Source of the DNA: Equadaptatus sp045642965
Lineage (GTDB): Bacteria; Synergistota; Synergistia; Synergistales; Synergistaceae
DNA: 44,245 bases
NCBI GenBank assembly: GCA_045642965.1
Contig: JAZUJX010000021.1
Coordinates: 1 to 44,245 of the forward strand
Reading direction: 5' to 3'
The position numbers and the translations under genes were made by a program. Shown in pieces: positions 1 through 8,487 of the stretch; position 1 is the stretch's first letter; every line of letters starts with the position of its first letter. The notes below the pieces were generated by a model that saw only the letters and a list, made by a program, of their open reading frames with translations, ran no database searches and was not told the DNA's origin.

Positions 1-39
1 TTTCAGCACTTTAAACAGTCTGCCGCAATTTACGCAAAA

Positions 40-61
40 GGGCTTTGCATCAGCAAAGCCC
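40..61 (-). terminator. Intrinsic terminator of ftsZ
   Basis: A perfect 9-bp stem (40-48 with 53-61) has a 4-base loop. Read on the minus strand it lies 27 bases past the ftsZ stop codon and is followed by TTTTGCG. The U-tract is short, so termination may be partial. Confidence 0.6.
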
Positions 62-87
62 CGTTGAATACAATTGATATTTACCGC

Positions 88-1443
88 TTAATATATTTTC
101 GGCGCCGTTGCTTTTCTGCGAATCCAGGTCGGTTCGTCGTAAACCGAATCTTCTGTTTCTTCAGGAAGCTCCGGCTGAATTTCGCGTACAGGTTCCGGTT
201 TGTGTTTAGCCTTTTCAGAATTGCTGCTTCTCAGCCAGGCAGGGATAAACGATTCCGACTGATCAGGCGTTGTTTCCGGCTGCTGCGGTGCTGCTGTTAC
301 CACCGATTTGCCGTTTTCTTCTTTTTTGAATATAAGCCTTCTGGCTTTGTTTTCTACTTTCTGTTTGACTTCAGGCTGTTCCTGTGCTTTGATTACCTGA
401 TCGCAGATGCCTGTAGCTATAATCGTTATTTTTACATTGTCGTTCAGTTCAGGATCTTCAACCGTTCCCCATACAAAGACCGTGCTGTCAGCCATGTATT
501 TCTTGAGGCTTTCAGCTGCCTGAAGAAGCTCGTAGATTGTAAGGGTTCCGGCACTTGCGATATTCATAAGAATGCCTGTAGCGTTTGTCGGTGCGGTTTC
601 CATTAAAGGACTCGCCATTGCCTGGCGCAAAGCTTCTTCAATACGGTTTTCGCCGAACGCAGTACCTGTGCCCATAACCGCAATGCCTGATCTGTGCATT
701 ACTGCCTTAATGTCGGCAAAATCCATGTTTACCGTACCGGGGCGCGTAATAAGCTCCGTAACACCGAGAACTGCCTGTCTGAGAACCTCGTCTGCCATGG
801 CAAAAGCCTGCGAAACTGTGGTGTCTGTGTCGCTGTTTTCAAGCAGCTTTTCGTTGGGGATGACTATGAGTGCGTCAACCACGCGGCTTAATTTATCAAT
901 ACCCTCAAGCGCAATGCGCATTTTTCTTGCGCCTTCAAACGCAAACGGCTTTGTGACAACAGCAACCGTAAGACAGCCAAGGTTTTTGACAGCTTCGGCA
1001 ATAACGGGAATTGCTCCTGTTCCTGTGCCTCCGCCCATTCCTGCAGTAAGATAAACCATGTCGGCACCGCGGACAAAGTCCATGATTTCGCCGAGAGATT
1101 CACGTGCTGCGTCTTCGCCGTTCTGAGGCACACAGCCTGCGCCTGTTCCTGACCTGCCAAGTATCAGTTTGTCTTTACAGGCAGCTTTTTCAAGATTGCG
1201 TACGTCTGTATCTACTGCAAGACAGCCAACGCCTCCGGAGCCGCAGGTAATGATATGGTTTAAGGCGTTTCTGCCGCCTCCGCCAATGCCGATAATCTTT
1301 ATTTTTTCTTCAATGGGAACAGACTTCGGAACTTCCTGGACGAAGCTTGACAGACTGGCGTCCGAGCGGACAGCGCGGGCTTGTTCATCTTCTGCAAAAT
1401 ACAGTTCCTGTGCAGGTAAACCCACTGCAGACCACTCCTTCAT
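88..1443 (-). CDS. ftsZ: Cell division GTPase FtsZ
   Basis: FtsZ is the tubulin-like GTPase that polymerises into the cytokinetic ring at mid-cell. The 451-residue product has the nucleotide-binding start IIGIGGGGRNA (about residues 50-60), the tubulin signature GMGGGTGTG (about 135-143) and the T7-loop region NMDFADIKAVM, so the GTPase looks active. There is a roughly 45-residue extension before the GTPase domain, a variable charged linker after about residue 360, and a C-terminal peptide (DEPTWIRR) of the type that binds FtsA and other tethers. The ATG at 1443 has only a weak ribosome site. The next internal ATGs lie inside the conserved domain, so this start is kept. No ftsA, ftsQ or mur genes are nearby: ftsZ stands alone downstream of dciA and an AT-rich gap, with its own promoter. 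Confidence 0.96.
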   Translation of the reverse strand: MKEWSAVGLPAQELYFAEDEQARAVRSDASLSSFVQEVPKSVPIEEKIKIIGIGGGGRNALNHIITCGSGGVGCLAVDTDVRNLEKAACKDKLILGRSGTGAGCVPQNGEDAARESLGEIMDFVRGADMVYLTAGMGGGTGTGAIPVIAEAVKNLGCLTVAVVTKPFAFEGARKMRIALEGIDKLSRVVDALIVIPNEKLLENSDTDTTVSQAFAMADEVLRQAVLGVTELITRPGTVNMDFADIKAVMHRSGIAVMGTGTAFGENRIEEALRQAMASPLMETAPTNATGILMNIASAGTLTIYELLQAAESLKKYMADSTVFVWGTVEDPELNDNVKITIIATGICDQVIKAQEQPEVKQKVENKARRLIFKKEENGKSVVTAAPQQPETTPDQSESFIPAWLRSSNSEKAKHKPEPVREIQPELPEETEDSVYDEPTWIRRKATAPKIY

Positions 1444-1476
1444 CCCGGAAATTTACGTTTTAAAAACGACCTCTAT

Positions 1477-1485
1477 ATTATAACA
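1477..1485 (-). promoter_or_regulatory. Extended -10 promoter of ftsZ
   Basis: On the minus strand TGTTATAAT (TG, one base, TATAAT) lies about 35 bases upstream of the ftsZ ATG. A TTGACC at 1508-1513 is 25 bases away, too far for a standard -35, so the extended -10 probably carries the promoter. Confidence 0.5.
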
Positions 1486-1856
1486 TCAGGGAGCAATTTT
1501 TGTACGGGGTCAATATAAATTTTTCAAAAAAAATTGCTGTTTTTTTTGGGCACTGCACAAAGCCGGCAACAGCAGGCACATATTGTACAAACACTGTCTG
1601 CTGCTGCATTTTTGCAGCATAAGAAAGACGAAGCCTTCTGCCGCAACGGTCCGTTTTTGTCCGCTTTCATACGCATCTTTGCAAACTGAAAACAGGACCC
1701 TGTCAGGGCTGCAAAAACGTTCCGAAAAACAATGGATTTTTTCAGAAGAAGTTAACGCAAATACTGATTCCTGCTGAATTTTTAGCTTTGCCAAAAACAG
1801 GGTTTCTGCTGCGCAGCAAAAAACGCGCCGCAAATTATCCGAAACAGGAATAAACA

Positions 1857-1893
1857 CAAAATTTATAGTCAATAAAAGTCTATAACATTGTTC
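1857..1893. repeat. 37-base motif, copy A
   Basis: Ungapped match to 41361-41397 at 29 of 37 positions, including an identical 10-mer GTCAATAAAA. Both copies lie in long gene-free AT-rich gaps. Confidence 0.4.
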
Positions 1894-2104
1894 TCTTTTT
1901 ATGCCAATTATTTCTCTTTTCATAAAAAACAAAATTGTCTGTAAACACTGTTCACGCCTGCTTTTATACGCTATTGTGCTGCAACCGTTTTTTTCAGCAG
2001 ACGGTCTGTCTGTTTTGAAGAATTGTGTTTTACAAAAAACAGCGCGTCTTGTCCTTCTCTTTTTTACCGTAAATTCCTCGCATAATTTTTGTTGTTTATA
2101 TACC

Positions 2105-2277
2105 TTTTACACAGTGTTTATCACACATCACGGCTGTTTTTTAAACATTTCGTTGTGGATAACTTCAGCCCTGTTATACCAACAAACCCTTACAATTACT
2201 GTGTTTTTTATTTCTAAACATCTTAATCACAAACTTATGCACAATTTTGCTGTGTTCTTTTTTCCCTTTGTGGATCT
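2105..2277. promoter_or_regulatory. DnaA-box cluster (possible origin part)
   Basis: A perfect DnaA box lies at 2154-2162 (TGTGGATAA, the complement of TTATCCACA). Near matches are TTATGCACA at 2235-2243, TTTTACACA at 2105-2113 and a weaker TGTGGATCT at 2269-2277. All fall within about 170 bases of AT-rich sequence next to the mnmG-dciA genes. An origin beside mnmG is known in other bacteria. No function is proven here. Confidence 0.45.
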
Positions 2278-2301
2278 GTTTCTGTACTGTTTTTTGGCAG
2301 C

Positions 2302-2324
2302 AAAAAAGGAAGCTTTGCGCTTCC
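2302..2324 (-). terminator. Intrinsic terminator of the dnaN-recF-mnmG-dciA genes
   Basis: On the minus strand GGAAGC (2324-2319), a 5-base loop and GCTTCC (2313-2308) are followed directly by six T (2307-2302). It lies 18 bases past the dciA stop. This is a clear rho-independent terminator and separates the operon from ftsZ. Confidence 0.8.
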
Positions 2325-2342
2325 GTTTTTCCGTTTCTTTTA

Positions 2343-2852
2343 TTATGCGTTTTTCTGTCTGCCCTTTTTTTCCGCTATAACCCTGACTCTTGCTATTGCT
2401 TCCCTGAGTGTTTCTCCGGCAGCGGTCTCCCGCAGTTCGGCTTTTGCTTTTTCAACCTGTTCTTGGGCTGCAAGCAGTACTCCCTGTCTTTCAAATGCCC
2501 TGAGAGCAGGCTTTGCACCGCTGATTCGTTCAACTTTACCTGCAGCAAACTCTATTTTTTTTATCTTTATTCCGAGAAACTGTTCCGCTCTGCTTTTAAA
2601 CAGTTTTTCTTTAAAACGCAGACCCTGCAGCAGAGCAGCGTTTCGGACGTGTACCGTAAGTACTGCGCTGTTGTCTTCAAAACTGCAGTTTCCTGGGGAA
2701 GTTTCGCGTCCCAAAGCTTCTTCGCTTCCATGAAACAGTGACTGCCACTCCTTTTCGAGCCTTGTAAGCCTGCTGCATATTTCAAGCATCCCGGCTGTCT
2801 CAGGAGGCAGACATTTCTGCCATTCTGAGAGCGCTTTCATTCTCTCAGGCAT
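2343..2852 (-). CDS. DciA-family (DUF721) protein, probable replicative helicase loader
   Basis: The 169-residue product matches the layout of the DUF721/DciA family. It has an N-terminal helical part with an EW pair (about residues 35-36), then a beta-rich stretch in which a hydrophobic strand (AVLTVHVRNAALLQGL, about 63-78) is followed by KEKLFKSRAEQFLG and a last strand IKKIEF. DciA proteins help load the replicative helicase DnaB in bacteria without DnaC or DnaI. The C-terminal tail (about 115-169) is charged, as is common in the family. The gene overlaps the end of mnmG by 8 bases and is the last of the dnaA-side genes, a fitting place for a replication factor. Family membership rests on pattern recognition and gene context, not on a search. 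Confidence 0.7.
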   Translation of the reverse strand: MPERMKALSEWQKCLPPETAGMLEICSRLTRLEKEWQSLFHGSEEALGRETSPGNCSFEDNSAVLTVHVRNAALLQGLRFKEKLFKSRAEQFLGIKIKKIEFAAGKVERISGAKPALRAFERQGVLLAAQEQVEKAKAELRETAAGETLREAIARVRVIAEKKGRQKNA

Positions 2853-4734
2853 CTTTGTTCTCTTTTGACCTTCTGGACGCTTCTATGGCTATCCAGAGCA
2901 GCTGTACGTCAGCAGGAGTGACACCTGAGATTCTTGATGCCTGTCCGAGGGTGGCAGGCTGTATTTTTTCAAGTTTCTGCAGCCCTTCCGCAGAAAGCCC
3001 TGTGACTTTTGACAGGTTAAAGCCCTGCGGGAAGCGCAGCTGTTCCATTTTGGAGAATTTTTCCACCTGGCGCAGCTGTCTGTCAATGTAACCCTCATAT
3101 TTGCAGGCAACAGATATTTTTTCTCCCGTTTCCGCATCAACACTGCTTTCCGACAGTTTTGCCACCGTTTCCCAGCGTATTTCAGGTCTCCTCAGCAGCT
3201 CGAATGCTGTTGTCCCTTCGGTAAGCGGGGATGCCCCATTTTCTGCAAGAAGGCTGTTTATGGTGTCAGATGCCGGAATTTTGACGTTTTGAAGTCTTTC
3301 GGTTTCTTCATCGCATTTTTTGCGGCGCATCTGAAGAATATTCCATTTTTCGTCCGGAAGAAGCCCTATTCTGTGTCCGATGTCCGACAGTCTGTCGTCG
3401 GCGTTGTCAAAACGCAGAAGAAGCCTGTATTCACAGCGGCTTGTAAGCATTCTGTAGGGTTCTTCTGTACCTTTGGTTACAAGGTCGTCAATCAGGACAC
3501 CGCAGTATGCCTGTTCGCGTCCAAGCACAAGAGGTTCTTCTCCGCGAAGGACAAGAGCCGCGTTTATACCGGCAAGAAGCCCCTGCACCCCTGCTTCTTC
3601 ATAGCCTGAAGTTCCGTTGATCTGCCCTGCCGTGAACAGTCTTTTTATTTTTTTTGATTCAAGCCACGGGTGCATCTGCAGCGGATTCGAGTAGTCGTAC
3701 TCTATTGCATAGCCTGGTTTAAGAATGTGTGCATGCTCGCAGCCTTTTATTGTGGCAACTGATTCAAACTGGGCTTCAAGGCACATCGATGTGGAGAAGT
3801 TTTGCATGTAAACTTCCATATTTGCCGGGGAAACAGGTTCAAGAAAGACAGGATGTGACTCTTTCTGCGGGAATTTTATCAGTTTGTCGTCTATTGAAGG
3901 GCAGTAGCGAGGTCCCTTTCTGTCTGCAAGCTCGCCTGAAACAAGCGGCGACCTGTCAAAGTATTTCCTTATTATTCTGTGTGTTTCGGCATTTGTCCGC
4001 GTAAGACCGCAGAACATGCCGTCGTATATCTTTTTTTCGCTGAAGTGGGAAAATGCCTGCGGCTCTTCAAGACTTTCCTGTTTTTCAAGTATGTCCCAGT
4101 CTATTGTGTCTATCTGCAGACGCGGGGTGGTATCCGTGCGCAGCCTGCCCATGTCAAGCCCGGCGCTGCGCAGACTTCTTGAAAGTGCTGTGCCTGCAAC
4201 GCTTCCCAGGGGTCCTGATTTGTGGTTTGTCAGCCCAATATGGATTTTTGAGCCAAGAGAGGTGCCTGTACAAAGAATTACTGTTTTCGCCCTGAACGTC
4301 TGTCCTGTTGTTATTTTTACTCCGGCGGCGCACTCGTTTTCCACAACAAGTTCAGTTACCTGTGCCTGGTGAACTTCAAGGTTGGGGCAAGCATAAAGAG
4401 CTTTCAGGTAAAATTCTGTGTACTTTTTGGGGTCACACTGTGCTCTCAGGCTTCGTACTGCCGGTCCTTTTGAGGTGTTCAGCCAGCGCAGGTGTCTTGT
4501 AGAAAAATCTGCAGCTTCTGCCATCACCCCGCCCAACGCGTCTATTTCCCTTACTATGTGCCCTTTTGCAGGGCCTCCTATACTTGGGTTGCAAGGCATC
4601 ATTGCCGTTGCGTCAAGGTACAGATTCAGCATAAGCGTTTTTGCGCCCATTTTTGCGGATGCAAGTGCAGCTTCACAGCCTGCGTGTCCTCCGCCCACTA
4701 TTATTACGTCGTATTTCTCTCCGTTTATTTTCAT
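2845..4734 (-). CDS. mnmG: tRNA uridine 5-carboxymethylaminomethyl modification enzyme MnmG (GidA)
   Basis: MnmG works with the GTPase MnmE to install the carboxymethylaminomethyl group on the wobble uridine of certain tRNAs, using FAD and methylenetetrahydrofolate. The 629-residue protein begins with the FAD-binding dinucleotide fold (VIIVGGGHAGCEAALAS, from about residue 10) and carries the family signatures NPSIGGPAKGH (about 50) and GTSGYEEAGVQGL (about 370), plus the C-terminal helical domain that contacts MnmE. The reading frame opens 30 codons further upstream, but the ATG at 4734 fits the family length, and recF ends one base upstream of it (stop 4736-4738). That adjacency implies coupled translation. 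Confidence 0.96.
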   Translation of the reverse strand: MKINGEKYDVIIVGGGHAGCEAALASAKMGAKTLMLNLYLDATAMMPCNPSIGGPAKGHIVREIDALGGVMAEAADFSTRHLRWLNTSKGPAVRSLRAQCDPKKYTEFYLKALYACPNLEVHQAQVTELVVENECAAGVKITTGQTFRAKTVILCTGTSLGSKIHIGLTNHKSGPLGSVAGTALSRSLRSAGLDMGRLRTDTTPRLQIDTIDWDILEKQESLEEPQAFSHFSEKKIYDGMFCGLTRTNAETHRIIRKYFDRSPLVSGELADRKGPRYCPSIDDKLIKFPQKESHPVFLEPVSPANMEVYMQNFSTSMCLEAQFESVATIKGCEHAHILKPGYAIEYDYSNPLQMHPWLESKKIKRLFTAGQINGTSGYEEAGVQGLLAGINAALVLRGEEPLVLGREQAYCGVLIDDLVTKGTEEPYRMLTSRCEYRLLLRFDNADDRLSDIGHRIGLLPDEKWNILQMRRKKCDEETERLQNVKIPASDTINSLLAENGASPLTEGTTAFELLRRPEIRWETVAKLSESSVDAETGEKISVACKYEGYIDRQLRQVEKFSKMEQLRFPQGFNLSKVTGLSAEGLQKLEKIQPATLGQASRISGVTPADVQLLWIAIEASRRSKENKDA

Positions 4735-4735
4735 T

Positions 4736-5800
4736 TTATTCAGATATTTTCTCCACTTTTCCTTTGTCAACACTGTATACTGTACCGCTGAATTTTTCTG
4801 TAAACGGTTCCGCTGTTGCGGCAATTACCTGTTCTTTTCTGTCGAGCAGTGTTCCGAACATTATTTCTCTGCCGCCGGCATCAAGTTCTGCGGTTACTTC
4901 GTCAAGAAGCAGTGTCGGTCTTTTGCCGGTTTTTCTGAAAACACCTTCACTGGCTGCAAGCATTAATGCTATTGCAGTGCGCCGTCTGTATCCGCGGCTT
5001 AATGCTTCTGCGGCCGGAAGTTTGTTGCTCTCTATAATAATATCATCTCTTTGCGGACCAACAAGCGGTATTCTGTATCTTTGTTCTTTTTCGCGCAGCG
5101 CCGCCAGACTTTCAGAGAAAAAAGTTTCTTCATTTTCGCTTTTTATTCCGCCTCTGGCAAAGGAGAGAACTGTTCCTTCTGCCGCCAGACCGCTTATTTT
5201 CTCCATTTCTTCCGAAAGCAGAATTACTGCTTCTTTTCTCATTTTCCATATCCATTGGGCGAGGGGCTCCATTGCTTTCTCAACAATCTCGGTGTTCTCC
5301 CCTTTTTTCAGGAGAACTGCCTTCTGCCGTACAGCCCTTTTGTATTCGCTGTGTCTTTTGGCATATGCCGGTATCAAAAGAGCAAGCAGGAGATCAAGAA
5401 GCCGTCTCCTTCTTGCAGCAGGTCCTTCTACGAGCTGTGTGTCATCCGGCATGAAACAGAGTACGGGCATTCTGAAGCGCAGTTCGGTGGAAGAAAGCGG
5501 TTTGTCGTTGTATCTTATACTGTTTCTTTCACCTAAGCAGACCTGTATTATTTCGCCGTATTCATCGTCTTTCTGCCCGGTAAGGATGATGTTTTTCTCT
5601 TTGCTTTCCCTTGCCGCAAGATCTTTTGTTCTTGTTCCTCCCTCAAAAGGTCCCCAGCCGGAAAGCAGGCTTATTCCTTCCAGAAAATTAGTTTTCCCTG
5701 AGCTGTTAAGTCCGGTGAGCAAATTCAGCCCACCGGACAATTGTACTTCTTGCGGTTCTATGTTTCTGAAATTTATATATTTTACTCTTTTAAATCCCAT
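4736..5800 (-). CDS. recF: DNA replication and repair protein RecF
   Basis: RecF is an SMC-like ATPase that helps RecO and RecR load RecA at gapped DNA. The 354 residues include the Walker A motif GLNSSGKTN (about 29-37), an ABC-type signature stretch LSRGYRRR (about 267-274) and the Walker B region LLLDEVTAELD (about 297-307). The sequence is divergent and slightly short for the family (about 360-370), mainly in the central region, but all ATPase motifs are present. The ATG directly follows the dnaN stop codon and the stop lies one base before mnmG, so dnaN-recF-mnmG-dciA read as one transcription unit. The dnaA-dnaN-recF order is the classical origin arrangement. gyrB, which often follows, is absent from this window. 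Confidence 0.93.
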   Translation of the reverse strand: MGFKRVKYINFRNIEPQEVQLSGGLNLLTGLNSSGKTNFLEGISLLSGWGPFEGGTRTKDLAARESKEKNIILTGQKDDEYGEIIQVCLGERNSIRYNDKPLSSTELRFRMPVLCFMPDDTQLVEGPAARRRRLLDLLLALLIPAYAKRHSEYKRAVRQKAVLLKKGENTEIVEKAMEPLAQWIWKMRKEAVILLSEEMEKISGLAAEGTVLSFARGGIKSENEETFFSESLAALREKEQRYRIPLVGPQRDDIIIESNKLPAAEALSRGYRRRTAIALMLAASEGVFRKTGKRPTLLLDEVTAELDAGGREIMFGTLLDRKEQVIAATAEPFTEKFSGTVYSVDKGKVEKISE

Positions 5801-6946
5801 TTATTCCGCTTTTTCTTCTTCCTCTTCTTCTGCGGGGACGTTAATCGGCGCTACAAGGCAGATAAAACTGTCTTCTCCGACTCTTTTTATCGTAAGATGT
5901 CCCTGGCTTCCGTTGAAGGAAAGGCTTACTTCCTGATCGCGGAGTACTTTAAGCGCTTCCATAAAGAACTTCGTGTTGACGCCGAATTTCAGCTCTTCTC
6001 CTGTGACACGGGCTGCTATTTCTTCTTTTGCCTGGCCGAAATCCGGGGCTTTACCGCGCATTCTGAAGCTTTCTCCTTCGTTGATGTCAAGAATTACCAT
6101 CCTGTTATGGTCTCTTACAACGATGTCTATACGCTCGAGTGCAGAAATGAGGCTGCTTCTGTCTACAATTATGTTTGTTGTTCTCGTCTTCGGAAGTATT
6201 CTCTCATATGCCGGGAAATGCGAATCCACTCTTCTGACCGCAAACTCTATTCCTTTTGCAACAAAGAAGAACTGTGCTGCATCATAAAGGATGCTGACTT
6301 CTTCTTCAGGGTCAAAGAAAGAGAGTATTCTCTGTATTTCTTTTATTCCTTTCATCGGAAGAAGGTAATTTCCGTCTTCTCCTTTTTCGGGAACGACAGT
6401 ACTTGAAAGAGCAAGCCTTCTTGTATCTGTCGAAACTATACTGAGTATTCCTTCCTTCATTGAGAGGTTGGCAGAGGAAAGATAGAGAGGAAAATCTTCT
6501 GTTGTAGAAGCTGCTATTGTTCCTTCCTCAAGCACCTTTGCAAGATCTTTTGCAAGTATTCTGCAGAAAACCTTTGCCTGTTCGTGCGACGGAAGCTCCG
6601 GAAATTCTTTTACAGGGAAGGTTGAGAAATTATAGCGGCTTTTTCCTGCCTTAAGAACAGCCTTTCCGTCTGTTACCGTTATTGAAAATTCTTCTCCCGG
6701 TGCCTTTTTAAAGAGTTCGGAAACCATTTTAACAGGAAAAACAGCAGTTCCCGGCTCTTCAATAACAACACCGGCTGCCTCACAGCAAATAGATGTTCTC
6801 ACGTCTGTTGCCTGAAGCGTTATACCCTTTTCATCCGCTTTTACAAGAACAGAGGACAAAACACCCATTGTGTTTCCGCCGGCTGCACTTCTTTCCGCAA
6901 CAGACCAGCTTTGAATAAAATTCTTTTTGTTTACACGAAGTTTCAT
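5801..6946 (-). CDS. dnaN: DNA polymerase III sliding clamp, beta subunit
   Basis: DnaN forms the dimeric ring that tethers the replicative polymerase to DNA. The 381-residue product has the length and three-fold repeat of the family. It starts MKLRVNKKNFIQSW, has the early motif TLQATDVRTSI (about 48-58), the middle-domain sequence STDTRRLALSS (about 172-182), and a C-terminal strand DSFICLVAPINVPA typical of the protein-binding face. The tail ends in a run of glutamates (EEEEEEKAE), an unusual but harmless-looking acidic end. A strong ribosome site, AGGAGG at 6954-6959, precedes the ATG. It is separated from dnaA by about 200 AT-rich bases and directly followed by recF. Confidence 0.97.
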   Translation of the reverse strand: MKLRVNKKNFIQSWSVAERSAAGGNTMGVLSSVLVKADEKGITLQATDVRTSICCEAAGVVIEEPGTAVFPVKMVSELFKKAPGEEFSITVTDGKAVLKAGKSRYNFSTFPVKEFPELPSHEQAKVFCRILAKDLAKVLEEGTIAASTTEDFPLYLSSANLSMKEGILSIVSTDTRRLALSSTVVPEKGEDGNYLLPMKGIKEIQRILSFFDPEEEVSILYDAAQFFFVAKGIEFAVRRVDSHFPAYERILPKTRTTNIIVDRSSLISALERIDIVVRDHNRMVILDINEGESFRMRGKAPDFGQAKEEIAARVTGEELKFGVNTKFFMEALKVLRDQEVSLSFNGSQGHLTIKRVGEDSFICLVAPINVPAEEEEEEKAE

Positions 6947-7149
6947 GTTTCTTCCTCCTGTTTTTTATTTTATATTTAAAAATTAGTAATAGAAGAAGCA
7001 GGGGTAAAAAAATTGTTGAAACAATGTCCTCTTACTGAGTACAGCTGTTTTTCTTCCGTGGATTATTTTATTATTTTTTTCTAAATATATCCACAAAATA
7101 AACAAAAAAAGAAGAAGATTTCTTTAAAAAGTGGAAAAAAAGAAAGAAA
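6947..7149 (-). promoter_or_regulatory. dnaA-dnaN intergenic region with hairpins and a DnaA-box-like site
   Basis: This AT-rich gap has a short inverted repeat ATTGTT-GA-AACAAT (7012-7025) followed on the minus strand by six T, a possible weak terminator for dnaA. A second AT-only stem (7117-7125 with 7143-7151) touches the dnaA stop and is followed by a T-rich run. ATATCCACA at 7087-7095 is one base off a DnaA box and could take part in autoregulation or origin function. Confidence 0.35.
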
Positions 7150-8475
7150 TCACAGCTTTTTTACAACGTTCTCCACAACCATTTTGACACGGCTGTCCAG
7201 TTTAAGCAGATCTTCTATTTTCTTGCAGGCATAAAGAACAGTAGTGTGGTCTTTCTTGTTGAAGCTGATGCCAATCTGCTGTAAGCTTTCTTCCGTTTTC
7301 TCCCTGGCAACAAACATAGCAATTTGTCTTGCAAGAGAAAGCTCTGCAGTCCTTTTGTGCGAAAGAAGCTCCTCTATAGAAACACCGAAAGAATCAGCCG
7401 TAAGCTGCTGTATCTGGCTTATGGTTGCAGGACCGTGTGTGTTGTTTCTGATGAGGTCTTTAAGCCAAAGGTTTGCGTTTTCTACAGAGAGTGGTTCGCT
7501 GTTGAATTCAGAAATAGAGCAGACTCTGTTGAGAGCACCTTCAAGTTCCCTGATGTTGCTCGGAATGCTTTCCGCTATGAAGCTGATAACATCTTCGGAG
7601 ATTTCAAGACCCTTTCTTTCCGCTTTGTTTTGAAGGATGGAAACACGGGTTTCAAAGTCAGGAGTCTGTATATCTGTTACAAGACCGGAAGAGAAACGGC
7701 TGACAAGCCTGTCTTCGAGACCTGTTTCCTTCGGGGGTCTGTCAGAGCTTAGTATAATCTGTTTCTTTGCGATGTGAAGCGCATTGAAAGTGTTGAAAAA
7801 CTCTTCCTGCGTTGATTCTTTGCCGCTTATAAACTGGATGTCGTCTATCATAAGCACGTCAAGTTCCCTGTAACGCTGACGGAAATTCTCAGTGCTGTTT
7901 GTTCTGATGGAGTGTATAAGGTCGTTGGTAAAAGTGTCTGCACTTACGTACAAAACCTTTTTGGCGGGATTTTTTTCAAGGACAAAATGTCCGATTGCCT
8001 GCATAAGATGCGTTTTGCCAAGACCAACTTTCCCCCAAATGAAAAGAGGGTTGTAGGCAATGCCGGGCTGTTCTGCAACAGCAAGACACGCAGCATGCGG
8101 AAGCCTGTTTGATTTTCCTACTATAAAGGAGTCGAAAACGTAATCCCTGTTCAGACCGGTGCCTTCCAGCGGTGATTTAACAGAAGGCTCTGCCGTGTGC
8201 ATCTCATACGCCGGCTCTTTTTTCTCTGAAGCGAGTGACAAAACAATGTCTTCACCGAAGCCGGTATCCTTAATAAGCATACGCATGTCTTCAAGATATC
8301 TTGAAGAAACAGCTTCATAGCAAAACTGTGTGCGGACTTCAAGTGCGAGAATGCCGTTTTCAAGAGAGACCGGCCTGCAGGAATCCAAATACGTTTTAAC
8401 CGCATTGTCCACAGAAATTTTGCTTACGCAGTATGCTTTAAATTCGTTCCATACAATATCAAGCTGACTGTTCAC
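7150..8475 (-). CDS. dnaA: Chromosomal replication initiator protein DnaA
   Basis: DnaA binds 9-base boxes at the origin, polymerises in its ATP form and opens the duplex. The product (about 441 residues) has the N-terminal helicase-interacting domain (VWNEFKAYCV...), a short linker, the AAA+ domain with Walker A GKVGLGKTHL and Walker B VLMIDDIQF, and the DNA-binding domain IV with the signature DHTTVLYACKKI near the end. All catalytic motifs are intact. No ATG is available. GTG codons lie at 8487, 8484 and 8475. The last is chosen because GGTGG stands five bases upstream and the protein then begins NSQLDIVW, close to the usual DnaA start. The alternative start at 8487 adds four residues. AT-rich, DnaA-box-containing gaps lie on both sides of the gene. 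Confidence 0.95.
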   Translation of the reverse strand: MNSQLDIVWNEFKAYCVSKISVDNAVKTYLDSCRPVSLENGILALEVRTQFCYEAVSSRYLEDMRMLIKDTGFGEDIVLSLASEKKEPAYEMHTAEPSVKSPLEGTGLNRDYVFDSFIVGKSNRLPHAACLAVAEQPGIAYNPLFIWGKVGLGKTHLMQAIGHFVLEKNPAKKVLYVSADTFTNDLIHSIRTNSTENFRQRYRELDVLMIDDIQFISGKESTQEEFFNTFNALHIAKKQIILSSDRPPKETGLEDRLVSRFSSGLVTDIQTPDFETRVSILQNKAERKGLEISEDVISFIAESIPSNIRELEGALNRVCSISEFNSEPLSVENANLWLKDLIRNNTHGPATISQIQQLTADSFGVSIEELLSHKRTAELSLARQIAMFVAREKTEESLQQIGISFNKKDHTTVLYACKKIEDLLKLDSRVKMVVENVVKKL

Positions 8476-8487
8476 TGAAACCACCAC

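Larger units (their letters stand above)
1486..2301. other. AT-rich intergenic region between dciA and ftsZ
   Basis: About 800 bases with no convincing gene. The ORFs here (for example 1510-1932 minus) are rich in Cys, Phe and Leu and have no recognisable domain. The region holds a hairpin (TGCTGC 1602-1607 with GCAGCA 1614-1619), a 12-bp palindrome TGCTGCGCAGCA (1807-1818), a 37-base motif shared with 41361-41397, and a cluster of DnaA-box-like sequences at 2105-2277. It may be part of a bipartite origin. Confidence 0.5.

Noticed and set aside
53..61. GCAAAGCCC near the left edge also occurs at the right edge (44237-44245), suggesting a circular molecule
   Set aside because: Nine bases are too few, and the right-edge copy is inside a coding frame.
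1510..1932. Minus-strand 140-codon frame between dciA and ftsZ
   Set aside because: Composition is rich in Cys, Phe and Leu, no domain or ribosome site is recognisable, and the gap holds DnaA boxes.
4641..5936. Plus-strand 431-codon frame opposite recF and mnmG
   Set aside because: It is a Ser-rich antisense shadow of two clear genes.
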